Assembly (NCBI GenBank): GCA_028705785.1
Contig: JAQWCT010000039.1
Coordinates: forward strand, 1-13,844
Source: Sulfurospirillaceae bacterium
GTDB taxonomy: Bacteria > Campylobacterota > Campylobacteria > Campylobacterales > Sulfurospirillaceae
DNA length: 13,844 nt
Reading direction: 5' to 3'
Below the pieces are notes generated by a model, which searched no databases, was not told the origin of the DNA, and saw only the letters and a program-made list of their open reading frames with translations. Positions 1 to 7,663 of the stretch are shown piece after piece. The position numbers and the translations under genes are program-made. Positions within the stretch are counted from its first letter, which is position 1; each line of letters begins with the position of its first letter.

Positions 1-1
1 C

Positions 2-1267
2 AACCGTATAAAGATGGCAGAAGATCCGAAATTTAAAGAAGCGCTTCAGTGCATTCGCTGTGCCGCCTGTATGAATGTGTGTCCTGTGTATCGTCTGGTA
101 ACGGGACATGTTTTTGGTGACATCTATACTGGTGGTATCGGTACGATTTTAACGGCATGGTTTAATGAACTCAAATCCGCTGAAGACATTCAAGCCTTGT
201 GTATCGGATGTGATAAATGTAAAGAGATATGCCCTGGTAAAATTGATATTCCAGGCCTCATCTTAGAGATTCGTCGTCGTGCCGCTACAAAAGAGGGTTT
301 GCCATTTATCTATAAAAGTGCGCTTCAAGTTATTAACAACCGCAAGGTTTTCCACACGATGCTTCGCACCGCTTCTGTGCTTCAAAAGCCATTTGTTAAA
401 GAGGGCTTTATCCGCCACTTACCGATGTTCCTCTCAGGTCTTTCGGAGTATCGAAGTTTGCCTTCTGTGGCACCTTCTCCGTTTAGGGATATTTTCAAAA
501 CCATCAAGCAACCCAAATGCACTGAAAAAGCAGCCTTTTATGCAGGATGCGCGCTTGATTTTGTTTACCCCGATGCAGGTGTGGCGATTGTTAAGATTTT
601 AAACAAAGCAGGCATTGAAGTGCTGTTCCCTGAAGAGCAATCATGCTGTGGTATTCCACACTGGGGCAGTGGCTCGTTTGATATGGCAGCAGACGCTGCA
701 GAGCGCAATATCTTGCCTCTTTTAGAGGGCAATCCTGAGTATGTTGTGGTCAGTTGTGCGAGCTGTACGACCGCTTTGAAAAAAGAGTGGGCAAAAATCC
801 TCAAAGAACAAAATAGAGAAACACTCATTCCCGATGCCAATAAAGTCGCCTCAAAAACCTATATGTTTACCGAATTGGTTGATAAGCTCATTAAAGAGAA
901 AAGACTCACACCTAAAGAGGGCATAGAGCTTCATACTTTGACTTACCATGACTCGTGTCACGCTAAACGCCATGTGGGCATTTCTAAAGAGCCAAGAGAT
1001 GCGCTTAGTGCCGCTGGATATGAAATCAAAGAGATGAATGAGTGCGATACTTGTTGTGGCATGGGTGGTTCTTATACCATTAAACAACCTGAAATTTCAA
1101 TGCAAATGCTCAAACGCAAACTCCAAAATATTGAAGAGACGGGCGCAGAATTTGTTACGGCTGAGTGTCCGGGCTGTTTGATTCAATTGCGAGGTGGTTT
1201 GGATAAGTCAGGCTCAAAAGTCAAGGCGATTCACCCTGCTGAATTGATGGTTGATAAGTTCAAATAA
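2..1267 (+). CDS. LutB-LutA fused lactate-utilisation Fe-S oxidoreductase, C-terminal part (5' end outside window)
   Basis: Part of the LutABC/LldEFG-type L-lactate dehydrogenase, which oxidises lactate to pyruvate and passes electrons to the respiratory chain. The frame is open to the left edge (codons AAC CGT ATA AAG before the ATG at 14), so this ATG is internal and the LutB N-terminal LUD domain lies outside. Counting from that ATG, two 4Fe-4S ferredoxin motifs are visible (C13, C16, C19, C23 and C63, C66, C69, C73). Two complete CCG domains of LutA/GlpC/HdrB type follow: C179, C211-C212, C248, C251 and C315, C347-C348, C385, C388. LutB normally ends shortly after its ferredoxin motifs; here the LutA part follows in the same chain. 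I recall a similar fusion of about 717 residues in Desulfovibrio. Confident of family; the fused architecture rests on the missing N-terminus being LutB. Confidence 0.85.
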   Translation, partial: NRIKMAEDPKFKEALQCIRCAACMNVCPVYRLVTGHVFGDIYTGGIGTILTAWFNELKSAEDIQALCIGCDKCKEICPGKIDIPGLILEIRRRAATKEGLPFIYKSALQVINNRKVFHTMLRTASVLQKPFVKEGFIRHLPMFLSGLSEYRSLPSVAPSPFRDIFKTIKQPKCTEKAAFYAGCALDFVYPDAGVAIVKILNKAGIEVLFPEEQSCCGIPHWGSGSFDMAADAAERNILPLLEGNPEYVVVSCASCTTALKKEWAKILKEQNRETLIPDANKVASKTYMFTELVDKLIKEKRLTPKEGIELHTLTYHDSCHAKRHVGISKEPRDALSAAGYEIKEMNECDTCCGMGGSYTIKQPEISMQMLKRKLQNIEETGAEFVTAECPGCLIQLRGGLDKSGSKVKAIHPAELMVDKFK

Positions 1268-1273
1268 AATCTC

Positions 1274-1306
1274 ACACAAGGAAGAGCGTTTAGCTCTTCC
1301 TTGTGT
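1274..1306. terminator. Bidirectional hairpin terminator between convergent genes
   Basis: A perfect 14-bp inverted repeat, ACACAAGGAAGAGC and GCTCTTCCTTGTGT, flanks the 5-nt loop GTTTA. On the minus strand it is followed by a T-rich stretch (GATTTTATTTG); on the plus strand by ATAAATAATT, a poor U-tract. It sits between the stop of the lactate gene and the aminotransferase end. The aminotransferase TAA (1290-1292) lies in the loop, so the last codons of that gene form one arm. Confidence 0.85.
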
Positions 1307-2411
1307 ATAAATAATTCCTAAGTCTTTCAACACCCTCGCGCATATGCTCAATATTTCTCGTATATGCAAATCTCAAATAGTGTTCTGTTCCATTGCTTCC
1401 AAAGTCAATGCCTGGAGTGGTAGCTACATGTAAAGTGTCTAAAAGCTCTTTGGCAAAGGCAAAACTGTCGTTGCTGTATTTTGAGATATTTGCCCAAAGG
1501 TAAAATGCGCCATCTGGTTTGGCATCTATGTCAAAAAGTGTGGAGAGTTCAGCATACAAAAAGTCTCGTCTGGCTTTGAACTCTTGTTTGATGGTGGCTA
1601 GATACGCATCATCAAAAGCTTCTAATGCGCCATATTGGCTGAGTGTCGGGGCAGAGATGAAGAGGTTTTGGGCGACGATTTCGGCGTGGCGGATTTGCTC
1701 CTTGGGAACGATGACCCAACCTAGTCGTTGACCTGGCATACAGTAGTATTTTGAAAAGCCATTGATAACGAAGACATTTTTGCCGTATTGTAAAGCGGTG
1801 TCAGCTTTGTCTTCGTAGGTGAGTCCGTGGTAGAGTTCATCAGAGATAAAAGCGATTTTTTCTTTTTCACAATACTCGATTAAGGCTTTAAAATTCTCAC
1901 TTTTATAGATATTTCCCGTGGGATTGGCAGGAGATGAAATTTGCAAAGCATCCAGTTTATGAGGCTTTAAATGCTTTACATGTAACTCAAAATCATCCTC
2001 TTTCCCAATAGGCATAAACAAAGGTTCTATGTCCATAAGGTAAGCAAAGTTTTTATAACACGGATAGGAAGGATCGCTTAATCCCAAGGTTGAACCGTGT
2101 TTGAGCGTGAGGGCATAGGCTATCATAAATGCGCCACTGGTTCCAGGCGTGAGAAAAATCTGGTCGATGTCTATCGATACGCCATAAGTCGTTTGATAAT
2201 GCTGGGCAATTTTTTCACGAAGTTCCACCAAACCGTGACTTTGAGTGTAGGAAAATTTGTTCTCATCAATGCTTACATGTAAGGCTTTTTTGACTTTGGG
2301 CGAGGGCGGAAGGTCAGGTTGACCTATCTCAAAATGGATACAATCTTCAAACTTTTCAGCCTCTTTTACGATGTCCATCACGATAAAAGAGCTCATTTTT
2401 TCACAACGCAT
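1290..2411 (-). CDS. PLP-dependent aminotransferase, class I/II (aspartate aminotransferase fold)
   Basis: A 373-residue fold-type I aminotransferase that moves an amino group between an amino acid and a 2-oxoacid in the cytoplasm; the substrate cannot be read from sequence. Visible landmarks are HFEIGQPD near residue 27, NPTG with N163, D191 and Y194 in SDELYHG, the Schiff-base lysine K221 in GFSKYY, R229, and the carboxylate-binding R347 in LRFAY. Length is slightly shorter than the usual 390-400 because the N-terminus is short. The start is fixed: a TGA immediately precedes the ATG and AGGA sits about 7 nt upstream. It is transcribed alone, divergent from the exporter operon and convergent with the lactate gene. 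Three TACATGTA palindromes lie inside it, each encoding Leu-His-Val. Confidence 0.9.
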   Translation of the reverse strand: MRCEKMSSFIVMDIVKEAEKFEDCIHFEIGQPDLPPSPKVKKALHVSIDENKFSYTQSHGLVELREKIAQHYQTTYGVSIDIDQIFLTPGTSGAFMIAYALTLKHGSTLGLSDPSYPCYKNFAYLMDIEPLFMPIGKEDDFELHVKHLKPHKLDALQISSPANPTGNIYKSENFKALIEYCEKEKIAFISDELYHGLTYEDKADTALQYGKNVFVINGFSKYYCMPGQRLGWVIVPKEQIRHAEIVAQNLFISAPTLSQYGALEAFDDAYLATIKQEFKARRDFLYAELSTLFDIDAKPDGAFYLWANISKYSNDSFAFAKELLDTLHVATTPGIDFGSNGTEHYLRFAYTRNIEHMREGVERLRNYLYTRKS

Positions 2412-2433
2412 TCAAGTCCTATTTTTTGGAAAA

Positions 2434-2439
2434 ATTATA
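2434..2439 (-). promoter_or_regulatory. Candidate -10 box of the aminotransferase gene
   Basis: Read on the minus strand this is TATAAT, a perfect -10 hexamer, 22 bp before the start codon. No good -35 box is seen at 16-18 bp, which is common in Campylobacterota sigma-70 promoters. Confidence 0.5.
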
Positions 2440-2472
2440 TCGAAGTTATCTTAGAACTTTGGTTCAAAAAAG

Positions 2473-2481
2473 TGATACAAT
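2473..2481 (+). promoter_or_regulatory. Candidate extended -10 promoter of the exporter operon
   Basis: TGATACAAT fits an extended -10 element (TG-N-TACAAT) and lies 28 bp before the ATG of the membrane fusion gene. The -35 region is weak. It is back-to-back with the aminotransferase promoter in the same 98-bp divergent gap. Confidence 0.45.
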
Positions 2482-2509
2482 TTTAAAGAGACCTTTGAGA
2501 GGAAATCCG

Positions 2510-3463
2510 ATGAAATTCAAAACCTTTGTTATGCTTATCGTGTTGGGGTTAGCCTTTTCTGGCTTTACTTTTTTTGATAAACAAGAAAAACCTATATTTA
2601 GTGGGCAAATTGAGACAAAAGATAGCTATCTTGGCTCAAAAACTGGTGGAAGAGTAGAAAAGATTTTCAAACAAGAGGGCGATATTGTAAGGCTTGGAGA
2701 AGAAATTATTGCCTTTGATAGCAAAGAGCAGCATTTAAAAGTTGAACTTTACAAGGCAAAATTAGAACAAGCAAAAGTCAATGTTTTAAAGATGAAAACA
2801 GGCTATCAAAAAGAAGATATTGCCATAGCCAAAGCAGATGTCAATACTAAAAGTGCTGCTTTGGAAAATGCCCGCAAAAATTATGAAAGATATGAAAAGC
2901 TCCTTAAAGATAAAGCCACTACGCCTCAAGAATATGAAGAGCGAAAAAATATTTTTCTACAAGCAAAAGCACAAAATGAAGCAAGTCAAAAGAAATTTGA
3001 GTTGTACACCAATGGTTATAGGGTAGAAGATATCACTATGGCAAATGAGGTGGTCAATGAGGCACAAGCTAATTATGCGTTGGCTCTTTTGGAATTGGAT
3101 GAAGCAAAAATAGTGGCTACAAGTACGGGTAAAATTGAAAAAATTTCTGTACGGATAGGAGATTTGGTTTCCAAAAATCAACCAATTATCCAAGTGAGTG
3201 AAGAGAGTCAAAAATACGCAAAATTTTACATACCTGAAACTAAGTTGCACATGGTGTCGGTTGGACAAAAGGTTGAGATAAAGATTGATGGGAGTGATAA
3301 AAGATATAGCGGAGAGGTCTACTTTATCGCCCAAAATGCTGAATTTACACCTAAAAATATCTCTACAAAAGATGAACGACAAAATTTACTTTTTGCGATT
3401 AAAGCAAAGGTCAATGATGAAGTTTTAAAAAGTGGTCTTTTTGTGGAAGTTACTCTGCCATGA
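2510..3463 (+). CDS. HlyD/YbhG-type periplasmic membrane fusion protein
   Basis: The periplasmic adaptor of an ABC-2 exporter, expected to link the inner-membrane permease to an outer-membrane channel. The 317-residue protein has an N-terminal membrane anchor or signal (residues 5-22), a first biotinyl-lipoyl half with GQIETKDSYLGSKTGGRVEK (32-51), a long charged coiled-coil hairpin (about 72-200), a second lipoyl half around TGKIEKISVRIGDLV (206-220), and a beta-barrel C-terminus ending GLFVEVTLP. This matches the HlyD_D23/YbhG family in layout and length. I chose the ATG at 2510 because AGAGGA precedes it at proper spacing and the hydrophobic anchor starts right there; an upstream in-frame ATG at 2426 would place 28 non-conserved residues over the promoter. 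Its last 4 nt (ATGA) overlap the ATPase start. Confidence 0.87.
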   Translation: MKFKTFVMLIVLGLAFSGFTFFDKQEKPIFSGQIETKDSYLGSKTGGRVEKIFKQEGDIVRLGEEIIAFDSKEQHLKVELYKAKLEQAKVNVLKMKTGYQKEDIAIAKADVNTKSAALENARKNYERYEKLLKDKATTPQEYEERKNIFLQAKAQNEASQKKFELYTNGYRVEDITMANEVVNEAQANYALALLELDEAKIVATSTGKIEKISVRIGDLVSKNQPIIQVSEESQKYAKFYIPETKLHMVSVGQKVEIKIDGSDKRYSGEVYFIAQNAEFTPKNISTKDERQNLLFAIKAKVNDEVLKSGLFVEVTLP

Positions 3464-4398
3464 GCGTTATCGAAACCCACGATTTAACGAAAACTTTTGA
3501 TACATTTAAGGCAGTTGATGGCCTTAGGATTGAGGTTAAAGAGGGCGAGATTTATGGATTTTTAGGGCCTAATGGCTCAGGTAAAACAACGGTTATCAAG
3601 ATGTTATGTGGGCTATTGATTCCAAGCGGAGGCAAAGCCAGTGTTTTAGGTTTTGATACAGTTAAAGATGGTGAAGCGATACGGCAAAATGTGGGGTATA
3701 TGTCGCAAAAATTTAGCCTTTATGAAGATTTGACAGTTTTTGAAAATATGCATTTTTATGGCTCTATTTATGGGTTAATTCCAGATGTTTTGGAAAAAAG
3801 AATAGATTTTTTGCTTAAAAAATTAAACCTTGTGTTGTACAAAGACAGATTGTCTGGTAATTTAAGTGGTGGGTGGAAACAGCGATTAGCATTTGCGTGC
3901 GCCATTATCCATAAGCCAAAAGTACTTTTTTTGGATGAACCAACAGCAGGCATAGATCCTGTGGCAAGGCGAGAGTTATGGGATATATTTTTTGAATATG
4001 CCGCAAATGGCATTACTTTTTTTGTGACAACACACTACATGGATGAAGCAGAGCGATGTGGGAGTTTGGGGTATATTTACCGAGGGAAACTCATCGCCAA
4101 TGGAACGCTTTTAGAACTAAGAAACCATCCGAGTGTTAAAGTTGATGGCTATATCCGAATGGAGATTAATGCCACTCCCATGGCTAAAGCACTTGAGATA
4201 TTGAAAAAATGTGACTTTATGCAAGAGGCGACCATTTTTGGACGAGGAGTGCATGTTTTGTGCCAACGCGAAGTCAAAAAAGAGCAGATTGTTGCACTCC
4301 TTGAGAAAAGTGGTGTTGTTTGTGAAGAGATAAGAGAGATAGAATCCTCCCTTGAGGATGTTTTTGTGGCATTGACAAAAAAGGAAAATGAGCAATGA
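3460..4398 (+). CDS. ABC transporter ATP-binding protein of an ABC-2 (YbhF/DrrA-like) exporter
   Basis: The cytoplasmic ATPase of the exporter, 312 residues with one nucleotide-binding domain. Walker A is GPNGSGKT (36-43), the Q-loop glutamine is about Q83, the signature is LSGGW (135-139), Walker B is LFLDEP with E160, followed by the D-loop AGIDP, and the H-loop histidine is H192. The W in place of the usual Q of LSGGQ is typical of the YbhF/DrrA-type ABC-2 branch as I know it. The roughly 90-residue tail after residue 220 is a family-specific C-terminal domain. E. coli YbhF carries two NBDs in one chain; here there is one, so the protein presumably works as a homodimer. It overlaps both neighbours by 4 nt (ATGA), which suggests translational coupling. 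Confidence 0.9.
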   Translation: MSVIETHDLTKTFDTFKAVDGLRIEVKEGEIYGFLGPNGSGKTTVIKMLCGLLIPSGGKASVLGFDTVKDGEAIRQNVGYMSQKFSLYEDLTVFENMHFYGSIYGLIPDVLEKRIDFLLKKLNLVLYKDRLSGNLSGGWKQRLAFACAIIHKPKVLFLDEPTAGIDPVARRELWDIFFEYAANGITFFVTTHYMDEAERCGSLGYIYRGKLIANGTLLELRNHPSVKVDGYIRMEINATPMAKALEILKKCDFMQEATIFGRGVHVLCQREVKKEQIVALLEKSGVVCEEIREIESSLEDVFVALTKKENEQ

Positions 4399-5498
4399 TA
4401 CGAGGTTTTAAAGCCATTTTTTATAAAGAGAGTAAGCAGATAAGCCGTGATAGAGGAACGCTTATCTTTATTTTTTTGATTCCTATTATGCAACTTTTGA
4501 TTTTTGGTTATGCGATTAACACCACTGTCAGTGACATCAAAACAGCAACACTCAATCTGGATAGAAGTCAAAAAAGTAGTGAACTTTTGTGGGCTTTTGA
4601 TAATAGTGGTTATTTTAAAGTTGTCAAAGAGGTGAATAGTAAAGAAGAGTTGGTTCGTGACATCGTTAAGGGTGACATCAAAGTGGGCATTGTTATTCCT
4701 GAGAATTATTCGAGAGAAATTTTAGCAGGAAGAAGTGGAAGTGTGCTGGTGATGATAGATGGAAGTGACTCTAGTGTCGCTTCACAGGCACAACAAGCCG
4801 CTTCGTTGATAGGACTGAACCTCAATCTTAGTACTCAAAATATTGAAGTAGCTCAAAAAAGTATAGATGTAAGAACACAAATGCTTTTCAATCCTGACTC
4901 CAAAACAGCCAATTTCATGGTTCCCGGACTCATCGCCGTTATCCTCAATATCACCACCGTCATTTTAACTTCACTTTCCATCGTCAAAGAAAAAGAGAGA
5001 GGTACACTTGAGCAAATATTTGTGACTCCCGTTGAGCCATTAGGGTTGATACTAGGTAAAATTGCCCCTTTTAATATCATCGCTTTTGTTCAAGTCATCG
5101 TTGTACTGTTACTCATGCGGTTTTTATTTGGAGTACCAATCTCTGGAAGTATCGTACTACTTTTGGCGATGAGTTTAGTCTATATCTTTTGTATGCTAGG
5201 ACTTGGAATGCTCATCTCCACCAAAGCAGAAAATCAAATGCAAGCCATTCAATACGCCTTTTTAACGATGCTTCCTGCTATTTTACTTTCTGGTTTTATG
5301 TTTCCACGAGAAGGAATGCCTTTTATTATTTATCTCATAAGTTACATTGTTCCTGCAACCTATTTCATCGACATCATGCGAGGAATTGTTTTGCGAGGGG
5401 CTGATTTTGTAGATATTTTTGAGAATTTTTTAGCTCTTTTGGGACTGGGTATCTTTTTTATAACGGTTGCGGTGAAGCGGTTTAAGAAGAGCCTTTGA
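4395..5498 (+). CDS. ABC-2 type permease (YbhS/YbhR/YhhJ-like)
   Basis: The inner-membrane permease of the exporter, 367 residues, close to the length of E. coli YbhR. One transmembrane helix (about 22-41) is followed by a large extracytoplasmic domain (about 43-170). Five more helices lie near 174-196, 222-245, 252-275, 286-303 and 343-361. The ABC-2 coupling motif KEKERGTLEQIFVTP spans 198-212. Only one permease gene is present, whereas the E. coli ybh operon has two, so this one probably acts as a homodimer. It is the last gene of the operon; the substrate (drug, cation or other amphiphile) cannot be deduced. No TetR-like regulator is next to it. Confidence 0.9.
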   Translation: MIRGFKAIFYKESKQISRDRGTLIFIFLIPIMQLLIFGYAINTTVSDIKTATLNLDRSQKSSELLWAFDNSGYFKVVKEVNSKEELVRDIVKGDIKVGIVIPENYSREILAGRSGSVLVMIDGSDSSVASQAQQAASLIGLNLNLSTQNIEVAQKSIDVRTQMLFNPDSKTANFMVPGLIAVILNITTVILTSLSIVKEKERGTLEQIFVTPVEPLGLILGKIAPFNIIAFVQVIVVLLLMRFLFGVPISGSIVLLLAMSLVYIFCMLGLGMLISTKAENQMQAIQYAFLTMLPAILLSGFMFPREGMPFIIYLISYIVPATYFIDIMRGIVLRGADFVDIFENFLALLGLGIFFITVAVKRFKKSL

Positions 5499-5501
5499 AA
5501 C

Positions 5502-5515
5502 CTTTACATGTAAAG
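5502..5515. repeat. Perfect palindrome CTTTACATGTAAAG (TACATGTA family)
   Basis: A 14-bp perfect palindrome in the gap between the permease and the HEPN gene. Its 8-bp core TACATGTA recurs at 1425-1432, 1977-1984, 2274-2281, 5505-5512, 6469-6476, 8670-8677, 9183-9190 and 12157-12164. It has no G+C-rich stem and no following T-run, so it is not a convincing terminator. Confidence 0.75.
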
Positions 5516-5556
5516 CTATTTAACTGTTAAAGTTAAAAGTTAAGCCTTGACCTTTT

Positions 5557-6351
5557 TTAAATGCTCGTTGAGAGCTTGCGTATTGTATCTTCTTTGTTTT
5601 TTCCATTGATAACAGAAGCTTTTTCCAGCAATCTTAACAAATTGCTTGATGGCTTAGTAGCATCACTTCTTATTGAAGAATAGGGAACGCACCCATCACC
5701 AGAACAACATGTATTAAAAAAAATACTATCCATCATGTCAACATAGTGCTCTAAAAATTGTATTAAAATATCTACTTTATCCCAAGTAGTTTTTTTATCA
5801 ATCGGTCGTTTATCGCTATGAGCGATAGTTTTATCTCTAATATCTTTCAACGCTTGAATATCATGCTCATATTCTAAATAAATTTTTTTTACTCCTTTTT
5901 GTAAACATGTTAAAAAAGGCAATAACTCAAAAGCCTCATATTCTATTTTGTATGAAAATCCATTTCTTTTGGTATCTATTTCTTTATGATAATTTTCCAA
6001 TGTGGAAAAATCAAAAAGTGTGTATTTTTCTAAAGAACTTATACTGTCATTTAATAAGGCTAATTGTCTTTGTTCGGCACAAATATAACGCTCAATTTTC
6101 TTTAGATTTATGCTTTCTTTAGTTTCTTCAAAAATCTTAGATAAAGACAAGATAATGTCATTGATAGCAAGACGCTGTATAGCAAATAATGAATAACCAA
6201 AAGAGCTTTTTTGGATATCCTCAGATATAAAAGAAATAGTTTTAAACAAGTTAAGGGACATAATACAAGAAGAAAGATTTTCGGATATAGCTTGTAAATA
6301 TTTCTTGAGTATCTCTTGTTCTTTGGATAATTCTTCCACACTAAACTCCAT
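5557..6351 (-). CDS. HEPN-domain AbiU2-like protein, putative phage-defence function
   Basis: A 264-residue, mostly helical protein that I place in the HEPN/AbiU2-like group with moderate confidence. The key motif is RDKTIAH (R172 to H178), the Rx4-6H signature of HEPN ribonucleases, followed by SDKR. Long amphipathic helices precede it, as in AbiU2-type proteins. After the HEPN core is a short cysteine-rich stretch CCSGDGC (C215, C216, C221) of unknown role. The gene stands alone, opposite in strand to its neighbours, with no partner antitoxin visible. Sampled stretches contain about 25-27 percent G+C, lower than the flanking genes, which suggests recent acquisition. The ATG at 6351 is the first in the frame (TAA two codons upstream) but lacks a clear Shine-Dalgarno sequence. 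If it is an active RNase, toxicity on infection would be expected; that is inference. Confidence 0.6.
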   Translation of the reverse strand: MEFSVEELSKEQEILKKYLQAISENLSSCIMSLNLFKTISFISEDIQKSSFGYSLFAIQRLAINDIILSLSKIFEETKESINLKKIERYICAEQRQLALLNDSISSLEKYTLFDFSTLENYHKEIDTKRNGFSYKIEYEAFELLPFLTCLQKGVKKIYLEYEHDIQALKDIRDKTIAHSDKRPIDKKTTWDKVDILIQFLEHYVDMMDSIFFNTCCSGDGCVPYSSIRSDATKPSSNLLRLLEKASVINGKNKEDTIRKLSTSI

Positions 6352-6429
6352 TATTTAATTTGAAAAAATTTTTAGGGTGTCAGGTCTAAACTTTTCATTG
6401 ACTAAAAGTGATATTTTTTATGAGCTTAT

Positions 6430-6465
6430 ATTGTACTAAAATATTATTGTATCTGATTGATTATA
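6430..6465 (-). promoter_or_regulatory. AT-rich region with several candidate -10 boxes for the HEPN gene
   Basis: On the minus strand this stretch contains TATAAT (6465-6460) and two TACAAT hexamers (6451-6446 and 6435-6430). None is paired with a clear -35 box, and the leader to the ATG at 6351 would be about 70-100 nt. Which of them is used cannot be told. Confidence 0.3.
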
Positions 6466-6478
6466 CTTTACATGTAAA
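6466..6478. repeat. Palindromic element CTTTACATGTAAA (TACATGTA family)
   Basis: It shares 13 identical bases with the element at 5502-5514, so the two bracket the HEPN gene. It lies 10 bp upstream of the GG of the candidate sigma-54 promoter, so it could also be a regulator site. Confidence 0.6.
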
Positions 6479-6487
6479 AAGTCTATA

Positions 6488-6503
6488 AGGAATACTTCTT
6501 GCA
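6488..6503 (+). promoter_or_regulatory. Candidate sigma-54 (-24/-12) promoter of the aldo/keto reductase-flavoprotein-nifT operon
   Basis: The sequence AGGAATACTTCTTGCA has the invariant GG (6489-6490) and GC (6501-6502) separated by exactly 10 bp. The -12 element TTGCA is perfect; the -24 element matches TGGCACG at GG and one A. A start near 6514 would leave a 16-nt leader carrying the AAGGAG ribosome site. No NifA upstream activator sequence (TGT-N10-ACA) is seen in the gap. A NifA-like activator is encoded in the same region, which supports the call. Confidence 0.55.
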
Positions 6504-6529
6504 ATGTCTTTTCTAAAAAAGGAGCGCAC

Positions 6530-7663
6530 ATGCAACATCTTCATGCCACTCCTGATGCTACTTACCGTTTTGCGAAGCAATTTTCACATTATAAAGATTT
6601 TTATGCAAGGCATGATGGGTTGATATTTTCCAAGTTGGGATTTGGAACTTTTAAGAAAGAGCCTTATAAAGAAGAAAATTATATTTTTGATTATAAAGAT
6701 GCCTTACGAACTGCTATCAAAAGTGGTATCAACCTTATCGATACGGCTATCAACTATCGCTACCAAGAGAGTGAAAAAGAGATAGGCGAAGTTTTAGCGG
6801 AGTTGATAGAAAAAGATGAAGTGAAACGCGAAGAGCTGATAGTGTGTTCCAAAGGCGGGTTCATCCCTTTGTGCTTTCCTTTTCCTCCCAATCCTTACGA
6901 GTGGATTAGCGAACATGTTATCCAAAAAGAGTTAGCCACTCTTGATGATATAGAGTTAGACCAACACTGCATGACACCTGCTTTTTTGAGGTATTCATGT
7001 GAACAATCTTTGAAAAATTTACAACTTGAATGTTTAGATATATACTTTTTGCACAATCCCGAAACGCAACTGACCAAGATAGGAAAAAGTGCATTTTTTG
7101 AAAAACTTGAAGCGGTTTTTACGCTTTTTGAAACATTAGTGAGCGAAAATAAAATAAAGTCTTATGGGGTGGCAGTTTGGAATGCCTTAACTTATGAAGA
7201 GGAAAATGCTGAACATATCAACCTTGAAGCCATGTTTGATGTGGCGCGAAAAGTAGGTGGGCAAAATCACCATTTTAAATACATTCAACTCCCTTTTAAT
7301 ATCGCTAAAACCAATGCGTATAGCGTGGCTAATCAAAAAATGTCTGATGGAAATTACTATACGCCTTTGCAAGTAGCCCATAAACTAGGACTTGGCGTCA
7401 TTGGAAGTTCCTCGTTGTTGCAAATGCACCTTTTCCAAAAACCTTTTAAGCCTGAAGTTGGGTATCTTTTAGATAGCAAGATGGAGCTTCAAAGCGATGT
7501 TCAACTTGCCCTTCAGTTTGTGCGCTCATCTAGGGGATTTATTAGCTCTTTATTTAGTTCAACCAAGAGTGAACATGTGATAGAAAATGGTAAAATTGCG
7601 TCCATCAATGCGGTCAGTAGCGCAAAGTACAATCTTCTTTTTAAGGTGGAAAAATCAACATGA
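6530..7663 (+). CDS. Aldo/keto reductase family protein
   Basis: A 377-residue member of the aldo/keto reductase superfamily, expected to be a cytoplasmic NAD(P)H-dependent TIM-barrel oxidoreductase; the substrate is unknown. The catalytic tetrad can be followed: D71 in LIDTAINY, Y76, K108 in VCSKGGF, and H175 in FLHNPE. It is longer than typical AKRs (about 320) because of an N-terminal extension of some 30 residues and an insert after K108 (about residues 111-150) rich in P and aromatic residues, a layout I associate with a poorly characterised AKR subgroup. The start has AAGGAG at good spacing. Its stop overlaps the flavoprotein start by 4 nt (ATGA), so the two are translationally coupled, and nifT follows 7 bp after that. 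The candidate sigma-54 promoter suggests joint expression under nitrogen-fixing conditions. Confidence 0.82.
   Translation: MQHLHATPDATYRFAKQFSHYKDFYARHDGLIFSKLGFGTFKKEPYKEENYIFDYKDALRTAIKSGINLIDTAINYRYQESEKEIGEVLAELIEKDEVKREELIVCSKGGFIPLCFPFPPNPYEWISEHVIQKELATLDDIELDQHCMTPAFLRYSCEQSLKNLQLECLDIYFLHNPETQLTKIGKSAFFEKLEAVFTLFETLVSENKIKSYGVAVWNALTYEEENAEHINLEAMFDVARKVGGQNHHFKYIQLPFNIAKTNAYSVANQKMSDGNYYTPLQVAHKLGLGVIGSSSLLQMHLFQKPFKPEVGYLLDSKMELQSDVQLALQFVRSSRGFISSLFSSTKSEHVIENGKIASINAVSSAKYNLLFKVEKST

Noticed and set aside
2426..2509. Upstream ATG for the membrane fusion protein.
   Set aside because: It covers the divergent promoter region and lacks a ribosome site; ATG 2510 has AGAGGA and starts the membrane anchor.
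2957..3382. A 141-codon open frame antisense to the membrane fusion gene.
   Set aside because: It lies wholly within a well-supported gene, shows low-complexity composition and no family motifs; a frame shadow.
5519..5531. TTTAACTGTTAAA as an NssR/Crp-type site.
   Set aside because: The half-sites TTAAC and GTTAA are 1 bp apart, not 4, and it lies between two convergent 3' ends.
5563..5575. GCTC-GTTGA-GAGC hairpin as a terminator of the HEPN gene.
   Set aside because: The stem is only 4 bp, lies inside the coding end, and no T-run follows on the minus strand.
6374..6411. GTGTCAGGTCTAAAC followed by a 6-bp hairpin (6390-6409) as a transposon end remnant.
   Set aside because: It vaguely recalled transposase-associated terminal sequence, but no second copy, target duplication or transposase fragment is visible.
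6352..6529. NifA upstream activator sequence TGT-N10-ACA.
   Set aside because: I checked the TGT triplets in this gap and none has ACA at the required distance.
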